From positions 5,678,134 through 5,742,133 of the forward strand of contig PTFA01000011.1 of NCBI GenBank assembly GCA_003342895.1: DNA of 64,000 nucleotides, in the 5' to 3' direction. Shown in pieces: positions 56,450 to 64,000 of this stretch. Numbering within the stretch: position 1 is the stretch's first letter; each line of letters begins with the position of its first letter. The stretch comes from Casuarius casuarius (Eukaryota; Chordata; Aves; Casuariiformes; Casuariidae). A program made the translations under genes and the position numbers. A model generated the notes under the pieces. It did no database searches, had not been told where the DNA came from, and worked only from the letters and a program-made list of their open reading frames with translations.

Positions 56450-56584
56450 TATCATTCACTAGACAGAAGTAAAATCCTGTCATTCCAACCATTCTGCTGT
56501 TTGCCTTTTTCTTTACCTATCATTCACTGGATACGGATATAATCCTGTAGTTCCTGCTGTCCGGTTGGCTTCCTTTTTCTTTGC
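56450..56584. repeat. Diverged tandem duplication of about 68 bases
   Basis: Block 56450-56517 and block 56518-56584 both start tatcattcact, share aatcctgt in the middle and end in ctttttcttt. Roughly a quarter to a third of positions differ, so the duplication is old. Confidence 0.85.
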
Positions 56585-57257
56585 TTTTTTGTTTTGATGA
56601 AGCTACATCTGTTTTGTCTACTGTCAGTAGGGCTAGCACTAGAAAACAGAGTTTTTGCTTTCAAGCCTAACTATGGAGTGAAACCATACAGGACAGTAAC
56701 GGCTAGATGATTTATTATTGTCCTTTATTTCTAACAGGGGCTAGAAATATGTACTGGTTGATGGATGATGCACTGGTAATTCATAAGGACCATCCATGCA
56801 CCAAAGATCAGAGTCTTCAAATTTTAGGAGGGTGTTTAAAATCAAAGCTTGCTTCTAGTGGGTGATGCCAAATCCAGTGCATTTCTTCCCTATTAGCTGA
56901 AGTCCATCTGTGTTGTTCTGTTTCACCAGTTTAAGGTACCTGTTTATTGTTCTATTCACAGAGCTCTCTGCATGCTTGAAATACCCCTGGGGCAATGCCA
57001 CACTGCTTGGCTGTGATTTCTGGGAGGATGCCTTTCAGAACACATAGCATGTCAAACTAACAAATGTTCATGACATCTCTCACGGTGTCCCATAATTCAT
57101 TTGTNTTTCACCAGTACCATTTTTGAACTGCTCTCTGCTGATACTGAGGATATATTGGGTCAGCCCACATTGGGTCCTGTGTGTATGATTCTCATTAATA
57201 CAAATAGGATGTATCTTGTATGTTTGAAGTTGTACGAGTTGATGGATAATAGTGAGC

Positions 57258-57276
57258 AGCTTCCAGTAACTGCAGC
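57258..57276 (+). repeat. Left arm of a 19-base inverted repeat
   Basis: agcttccagtaactgcagc, perfectly complementary to 58661-58679, about 1.4 kb away. Confidence 0.95.
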
Positions 57277-58660
57277 AATACCAGCTATCATGGTGAGTAA
57301 TACCAGGAGGCAGAATAGGAGAATAAAATCAAGGAGCTCAGCTCCAGTGCAGTGCCCTCCATTCAGAGTCATTGGGATTGCTCCAGTAAATCATACTTCT
57401 GCTTTCTTTTCTTCCATGCTCTCTGCTGAACCATGTCTTCACATCCCTGAATTTTTCTTTTTCTGTAATTTTCTTTAGAAATTGGCNAGAATAAGGCTGC
57501 TGAGTATGTTGACCATGGAGTTGCGTGTGGTAAGGAAAAGCACATAACAGTTCTGGTCTTAGTCACCACCTCCTTGTCACCACTAAAAAAATATTGTTTT
57601 CTCCAAAGTTTTAAATGGTATACCCACCCTCTCTTCTAAACCTGTGCTTATTTTGGCACATTTCTCACTTATCTATCCCTGTATAATGACTCTATACCAC
57701 AGCTGGAGAGTATTAAATTGATTGGTGGAAAATTAATGGAGCGAGCAGCAAGCATAAAGAGTCATTTTATTTGTGCATTGTGGCTTTGATAAGTTGGCAG
57801 CCTGAGGGGGCAGCAACAAGAAGCATATTAGTAATTGTAAATGCCGTGTGCTGGCTGTCTTTCTTAGAGAACTTTGCTGAATCCATAGAAGAGAGAGAAA
57901 GGTCTTATTCAAAAATAAAGCAACAGGCAAAGAGGAAGATACACCCTTTTGCTATTTAGCAAGGCAGTCTCTTGCTATCTAGGGTACAAAAGAGAAGGAA
58001 ACTATGAGTATTCAAGAAGCTTCATATATGGGAAGCAATAGAAAGGTTTCTTTGCTTTATGATAATCATACAAATCAGAGCCTTCACCTTGAATCACATT
58101 ACATTGCAGCCACTGTGACTCTGTTTAAACTTTCTATAGCTCTCCTGTTTCTGTATCTACTGATCCATCCAATTTGGTTCATCTCCTGTGCTGCCAACAT
58201 CTTGAGCAGGGCACTGGAGGAATAGCAAGCAAATTGGAAATGAAGGCACGGGCCAGCTCAGTGGCTGATGGTTGTGGGATTTGAGAATTCAAGGAAATAG
58301 AACTACTAAAGATTCATGTCTCTAGCACAGATGCCATTTGAATATGTTTGGGGAGGTAAGTATTTAATAGCTAAATTTGTGGAGAAAGGCTTTGCTCTCA
58401 CTCAGTAAAATGAAAGGTAGAATATATCTGAAAAGTTATTTTCAGTATACATTACATATGGATAGTAATCCATAGCCTCCTCATTTTTAGACTTTTTCAG
58501 ATGACATTTTTAGCAATGCCTGTCTGCTTCTATGCATGCAGTGCTTTTGTCATCAGTGAATTTTACATATGCTAGAAGTTTTAGCTGCCTATAGAAATGT
58601 CCTCTGTTTAGAAGCAAGTAATATGTGCCAGCAATCCTTGACGTGGTATCTTGGGAGCTA

Positions 58661-58679
58661 GCTGCAGTTACTGGAAGCT
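58661..58679 (-). repeat. Right arm of a 19-base inverted repeat
   Basis: Reverse complement of 57258-57276. Similarity outside the core is weak by eye. Confidence 0.95.
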
Positions 58680-59732
58680 TGTCTGCTTTATGGACCCTGC
58701 TCCAATGCAGTAACGGCATCACTTGCAAAAATAATACGTTCATAGAAACAGATCTATGAAAGGTCTCTTTCCTTCACTTATTCTGATGATATTTTGCAGA
58801 TGCCTGTTTCCTCCAGCTGGCAATCGAGTACAGGTGTTCTGCAAAAGTCCAAACATAGGTACAGTGAAGGAAGGTGGTTATAAAGCAATTGAATAAAAAA
58901 ATGTCATCTGATTTTGAAAAGGTGTTCTCCTGAGTGCCTCAGACTTTGTAAGTGAAAAAGTGACTCAAAGGACAACGTGACTTTGGAGTAGGGCACACAG
59001 ATACACTGGCAGGCTTATTCAACTGTGAAACAATGTATTGTAGAAATGCAGTAATTAGAGAACAGAAAATGAATACTTAGGAATACAGGTATAAAACATC
59101 ACATGAACAAACTCATTGTGGATTGATTTTACTTCTTGTCTATTTTATAAGAATTCCGGAAACCTCCAGTTCCAAAAAAAGTCTACTTGAAAAAGTAAGT
59201 CATTATACAGAGACAGAAAACAACTGAAGTTTATCCAGAGTAACATCCTGTAGACAAGTCCTAAAAACAAATTCTAAAAGCCTTTTTCTCATAGACTCTT
59301 GTTTTTAACAGCATTACACAGAGTTTCATTAGCAGGATGCAAAGTTAGTAATGCAGTCTGCTTCAGACTTTGTTTCTTCATAACCTTGTTCTATGTTTCT
59401 AGGATATTTTCAGCAAAATTGTGAACTACTATGACATTGATGTTAAAGACCTCTTTGAGTTTGCTAAAATAATGACCAAAAACCACAAATGCATTTCCTA
59501 TCATTTCTCAAAGCTAACCAGGAACTCTGTCCGTTAGTCTTTTCACTGGTAAAGCTCTCCTCCACTTTTCTAGAGTTACTCCTGTAAAAACAATACAAAA
59601 TTAAGCTAAAAGTTACCTACACTCACTGTACCAGAGGTTTTTGTTTCTTCCTAACAATTTTCCCACAATAGAATTTTTCTCAGAGGCAAAACAAAACTAT
59701 AAAAACAAACATATATAACGTGCATTACTTAC

Positions 59733-59903
59733 AGTGTATTTCTAGAACCTGCATTGCTATCTGAGGTGTGGAGTTTAGGGACTCATGGTCTACTCTGCAA
59801 CTTACAACTGCACCATCATCATTGCGATCTGCTAGGAAATCCAGCGTGCTGCTGACTGTGAATGTTTTACGATTTGCATCTTCTTCTTTTAAATATTTAA
59901 CAT
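59733..59903 (-). CDS. CADM2: CADM2 coding exon, second half of Ig-like domain 2
   Basis: CADM2 is a synaptic and axonal immunoglobulin-superfamily adhesion protein; its extracellular Ig domains bind CADM partners on the opposite membrane. Read on the minus strand, this 171-base exon gives 56 full codons beginning VKYLKEEDANRKTFTVSS and ending with AMQVLEIH. This matches CADM2 as I know it from mammals. The Ig strand-F motif is visible as DDG followed by the domain cysteine (SCRVDHE). The sequence SLNST contains an N-glycosylation sequon. The acceptor is a pyrimidine run ending in ctttcag (AG at 59905-59904), and the donor is GTAAGT at 59732-59727. Both ends are phase 1, so the exon is a multiple of three and skipping it would keep frame. 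The leading AT completes a GAT (Asp) codon with the upstream exon; the trailing T joins AT of the next exon to make Tyr. The exon with the first half of this domain was not found up to 64000. Confidence 0.93.
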
Positions 59904-62900
59904 CTGAAAGAAAAATAAACAAACAATTTTCTCTCCAATATTTTTAGGAAAAATAATCCAACATTAGAGAGCTACATTATCTACTAAATTTGTTTGAAAA
60001 AATCTCTTTCATCTCTATATTGATCTCTTTAAAACAAAAGTTATTATACTATAGTTATTCCACAATTTGCTCCTGCCATCAAAGCAGGAGATATACAGAA
60101 AAAAAAAAATTCAAAATTGGCTAAATGATACTGCACTTAGAGGGAAATTCCTTTCATGGCTCTCTCTCATATGTTTAGGTCTCATTTGATATAAACTTTC
60201 TCTGCATTTCATTAGAAACGCATGGTCTCCTCCCACCCTCACTCCCCTTAAGTATTCACAGTGTCACTGAATGTTAAATTTTCTAAGTCCATGCTTATAA
60301 TCTTTGCTAGTAAGGCAACACATGAATATCACTGAAGCCAGGTGAACTGAAGCTGCATATAGTCACATTAACCCTGTGCTTATTTTATGCATTGCTTATT
60401 CTTGTTTGGCTAGAACTAAGTTAACTTGTGAACAAAACTAACCCAAAGTACAGACATCAATGGCGACAAACAATTGTAAATAATCATCATGTCATAGTAG
60501 TTAATGTAATCTACAGACAAGTCCCAACCACACTAGAAGTAAAATTATTCAAAAGATATCTTTCATTCACTGCTTGGTATTATGCTAAATTGGCCTACTG
60601 TTTTTGTGTAGATCTAGTAAGGTTTTATCCAAGTTGGTGCTGGGTGCCTACAGGTTCAGAAACTGTATACTCAAGAAGCACTCAACCCTGTTCAAGGTTA
60701 AGGTTCAAATTCAGAAAGTCTCATTGTAGGGCACACAAGTTATCTCAGAACTGAATATCCAAAAGACATGACATTTATTTTAAGAAGTTATCATGTATTA
60801 ACTCTAATATTAGATCTCCTTACACATATTTTAGAATTGTTTTACTTGGTTCCCAGCTACTTATATTAACCACTGATTTTTGTTTATTTCAGCAAAATAT
60901 TGATTAGTTACCATGATGGCTTTAAAAGATTTATATATAGATATATAAACACGTATATTAAATTCCACTGACATTGCATTTATCCTCTGTGTCCTAATAA
61001 AAGGAAAAGAAAATGTGAGAGACTTCAGTTTTACAAATTACACTAACTCCCACTAGAGGAGATGACCTAAATAAAATTTCCATGAAATATCAATTTTAGA
61101 AAGCAAATCTTAAATGGTTTAAGCTACTTCCTTTTAGATTAAAAGTATCTCTGAAATCAGAAAGGTAGTCTTTTTCACTGTCTCCAGATAGATGAAGAGG
61201 CCACATAGTTATACTATTTTAATTTTTCCCTAAGAAATAATTACTTCCTGTACACAATCATTTTTCTGCATGTTGGTTGCTAAGCTTTAAGCAGATTTCA
61301 ATTTCTGCCAAGGTGACTATTAAGATTTAAGTATCAAAAGGTGAGAAAAATATTGACCAGGACTAAAGTAAAGCTGTTATAATCAAAAAGCAAACATCTT
61401 TGCTAATATTTAAAGCAAATATAGGAGATTTTTTTCCAGAAGTTAGGGTCCCAAGTTTAATAATAATAAGCACCTATATAGATAGCCCTCCATCTGTAAG
61501 TAAGGCACCCACCCCAGTGCTTAGTAACGTCAGGTGGAGGACAGACAGCTCCTGAAAACATCAACAACTTTAATCTCAGTGACAGCTAATCCTTTAGAAA
61601 AAGAAAACCAATTATTTAATTTGCTAAATAGACATTTAGAAGCTTTCCTCTAGACATCTGTTTTTTTGGAAGAGCTAACTCCTTAATTACCTCTGTAAAA
61701 AACATGGTGATATTATGCTATAAACTCTCAGCATCCTCATCAACAGAAATATTTAGGTTGACCACTTTAACAGATGTATTTTCTTGGATGTGTCTTCATA
61801 GCAAAATAAAGGTGTGATTGTAATACATGCTAACTTAATGTAAGCCCACCTGGTTAAAGTAGCAGTAAAGATAAGCAGTGTGCATATTACCATATGCTAG
61901 CATTCGGAATGTTTACCTAGGGTTTTTACAGGATCTGTAAATATGTCTATGTTAGCCCATATTTTTTTCATTTATTTTCTTGCTAGTCCTCTCTCTCTTA
62001 AATAATTACCCTTAAAAACAAAAAAAAAGGAAAAATATCCATTACAGAGAAATATTCTCTGGAATTCACTGCAATCAAACAAGTAGGGGATTGTCTAGAT
62101 AAAAAGGAGCTTTGCAGTAAAGGAATGGGGGTCCTGAGGACAGACTGAACATAAGTCAAGAGTGTGTCCTTACATGGTTGAAAGCTAAAAAAAGACTGGA
62201 CTGCATTAGTAACAGCATAGCCAGCAAGGCAAGGGAAGGGGTTATTCTCCTCTATTCAGCACTTGTGTGGCTGCACCTAGAGCACACCATGCCCAGTTTT
62301 GGGTTCCCCAGTACAAGAAAGACATTGGCAAAATGGAGTGGGTTCAGCAGAGGGCCACCAAGATGGTCAGTGGCTGGAGCACACAATGTACAAGGAGAGC
62401 CCAAGACAGCTGGGCTTGTTCAGCCTGAGGAGGAGACAATTAGAAAGGGATGAAACTGCTGTCTGCAAGTACATGGCCATAAAGAAGAAAAAGCCAGACT
62501 CTTCTCAGTGGTGTACAGCAAAAGGCGAGAGGCAACGGACACAAGTTACACCAAGGCAAATTCCAATTGTGCATGACGAGATATCATTTGCACAAAAATT
62601 CTTCCGAATAAGGGCTTTCAAATACTGAAACATTGCCCAGAGAGACTGTGAAATCTCTGTCCTTGGAGGTTTTTCAAAACTGAACTGGACAAGGCCTTTA
62701 GCAACCTGATCTAACCTTTGAACAGAGGTTGGACCAGATAATCTCTGCAGGCCTCTTCCAACTTATAATACTCCACGATTCTCTCAGACAGATGTAGATA
62801 CAACTGTTTTGGGGCTGATACTAGTTTAAGTTAAGTTAGTTAAGATAAGGAAAATAATATAAATTAAACATCTATCATTTATTTTTCGTTGACAGCCACT

Positions 62901-64000
62901 CAGTGCATACCAACAGTGCATACACACAACATCTATATAGAAACACTCATCTTTTCAGAAGATACTTTTCCTGCTTTTACAAGGCAAATATGATTTTTGA
63001 TTACTTTTAAAATCAAGTTCTGCCATGAAATGGCTTTTCTCTCTTTTCTGTTTTCTCTCTGTTTCCTTCTCCTTTTAGCTGTTTATCAAGACAAAAAGTT
63101 CAATGCCTCTCTGAATGCTTTGCATATACTAAAAATGCATAAACTCACTTAAAATGCCTTAATTTGTTATTACAAAATCAACTGATACAATCTTATTTAT
63201 TTCTGAGGCCCAATTTTGCTAGAAAGAAAAAAAAGAAAATCCATTTAAAAAAATTCCTGAAACCTAAAAGAAAAGGTTTTACATAATACTATTGAAGTAG
63301 CATATAACAAATTTTATGGCAAAACCAGACAATTTTTATACAAAAGTTGTGCATTTAGCTTCTCCTATATTTGTACTTTTCTTAATCTCCTTTTAGAAAT
63401 GTCAACAAACTGGAGCAGGTAGGAAAGAGAAATGACTAGAGTGTTCAACTGCAGATAGCTTTGTTAATTTGGTGCCTATATGAGAGACAGAACACTAGAG
63501 TAAAAGGCATAGTATTCAGTACTTCACATTTAGACTCTCTTATTATTAACATTTATTCTATCAAACAGTATTCTTTTACCAGATAAGGATTCTTTTTTTG
63601 ACTAATAGCAATGGAGCTACAATTTTAGAATGGCTTTTTTCCCCTTTGGTGCAACTCTGAACTCAATGCATCATTTATATTCTTTTGCACCACGTATAAT
63701 ATACTGTAACACAATTGGATTTACTGGTGCTAGACAGACGAACTCCTAACCTTTAATGTCAGCTGCATTAGCATATAATTTCATATCTATTTTCTCAGAT
63801 TTATCATTTCACCTTTTCCAGTGCACAAGCTAATGTAACTTCTGCTGATGCCACCGCAAACTGGTTAGGTTATTTTATTTCTAACCTTTGTGAAAATGGC
63901 AATGTGCTCTTCAGAAGACCTAGAAAACTAAACTGAAATGAATGTGTTCAGTGCCCTCCTCTCATTTCTGTTTTACTCTTTCACTGCTCTCGTTCACACA
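59904..64000 (-). other. CADM2 intron upstream of the Ig2 second-half exon (partial)
   Basis: Upstream in the gene of the exon at 59733. The acceptor pyrimidine tract lies at about 59906-59920. The expected preceding exon (first half of Ig2, with the domain's first cysteine and Trp) was not found before the window ends. Apart from the CR1 at about 62105-62785, the sequence is AT-rich with no feature I can support. Confidence 0.8.
62105..62785 (+). mobile_element. CR1 LINE, 5'-truncated 3' part, plus orientation
   Basis: The plus strand follows the CR1 ORF2 end and 3' region: a decayed equivalent of GCIRQSVAS-REVILLYSALV (62200-62270), VQQRATKMV-like sequence near 62345-62370, and LFSLRRRQLERDE near 62419-62455. 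Next comes the 3' segment with tgcccagagagactgtg (62634) and the ggttggaccagataatctc tail near 62728. It ends close to 62785 with one imperfect unit of the terminal attctatga-type repeat. It is antisense to CADM2 and diverged from the copy at 41034, so probably an old insertion. Confidence 0.9.

Larger units (their letters stand above)
39746..59732 (-). other. CADM2 intron between Ig2 and Ig3 coding exons, about 20.0 kb
   Basis: Runs from the GTAAGT donor at 59732 to the AG acceptor at 39746; the phase (1) matches on both sides. It contains a minus-orientation CR1 (about 41034-41865), a 15-base tandem repeat at 45168, a CA microsatellite at 53463, a duplicated 68-base block at 56450 and an inverted repeat pair at 57258 and 58661. 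The remaining stretches (41900-45100, 45250-53400, 53500-56400) are AT-rich, and I see no gene or structured element in them. Confidence 0.85.

Noticed and set aside
57733..58225. Hydrophobic and charged small frames (62-73 codons) as membrane peptides
   Set aside because: No conserved motif, no context, and length within chance for this composition.
8394..59903. CADM1, CADM3 or CADM4 as the identity of the gene
   Set aside because: The words DVKYLKEEDANRKTFTVSS, GELPDPERMVV and EYVLIVH fit CADM2 much better than what I know of the others, and all three exons agree.
59725..59922. 65-codon minus-strand frame starting MFIFLS as a secreted peptide
   Set aside because: The hydrophobic start is the intron pyrimidine tract; coding begins at 59903 inside the frame.
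62178..62628. Overlapping 91- and 109-codon plus-strand frames
   Set aside because: Frameshifted remnants of CR1 ORF2, not a host gene.
1..64000. CRISPR arrays, bacterial operons, tRNA or rRNA genes, endogenous retroviruses
   Set aside because: No regularly spaced repeats, ribosome-binding sites, cloverleaf-like sequence, LTR pairs or gag/pol/env-like frames were recognised by eye. A tRNA or repeat scan could still find diverged pieces.

Overview
The window looks like vertebrate nuclear DNA, most probably from a bird. It is AT-rich and almost entirely intronic. Its recognisable interspersed repeats are CR1-type LINEs, including a typical avian CR1 3' region; no Alu, L1 or retroviral LTR was recognised. 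CR1 is also abundant in crocodilians and turtles, so 'bird' is a best guess. About forty isolated single n characters mark ambiguous bases.

The only gene recognised is CADM2 (cell adhesion molecule 2 / SynCAM2 / nectin-like 3), on the minus strand. Three consecutive coding exons were worked out by frame, splice sites and protein similarity. They are 59733-59903 (second half of Ig domain 2), 39655-39745 (first half of Ig domain 3) and 8394-8572 (second half of Ig domain 3). They join without a frame break (phases 1/1, 1/2, 2/1) and use good GT donors and AG acceptors. The 91-base middle exon is too short to show as an open reading frame and was found by searching the intron for the missing start of Ig domain 3. 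The introns are about 20.0 kb (39746-59732) and 31.1 kb (8573-39654), with partial introns at both ends. The signal peptide, Ig1, first half of Ig2, stalk, membrane segment and cytoplasmic tail must lie outside the window.

Layout: 1-8393 is the partial intron downstream of the last exon seen. It holds a TG microsatellite and a 24-base direct duplication. The 31-kb intron (8573-39654) holds a 3' CR1 remnant (about 11130-11575), a CR1 reverse-transcriptase fragment in minus orientation (about 14380-15645), a probable older CR1/L3-like LINE (about 23540-24660) and a plus-orientation CR1 fragment (about 31850-32345). It also holds a GC-richer patch at 35140-36200 and several simple repeats. The 20-kb intron (39746-59732) holds a minus-orientation CR1 3' part (about 41034-41865), a 3 x 15-base tandem repeat, a CA microsatellite and a diverged 68-base duplication. 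The partial upstream intron (59904-64000) holds a plus-orientation CR1 3' part (about 62105-62785).

I found no sign of a novel multi-gene system. The points worth a second look are the unexpectedly divergent CADM2 exons, inverted CR1 pairs flanking exons, an exact 25-base duplication 2.9 kb apart, a 19-base inverted repeat, and two long but unrecognised open frames.
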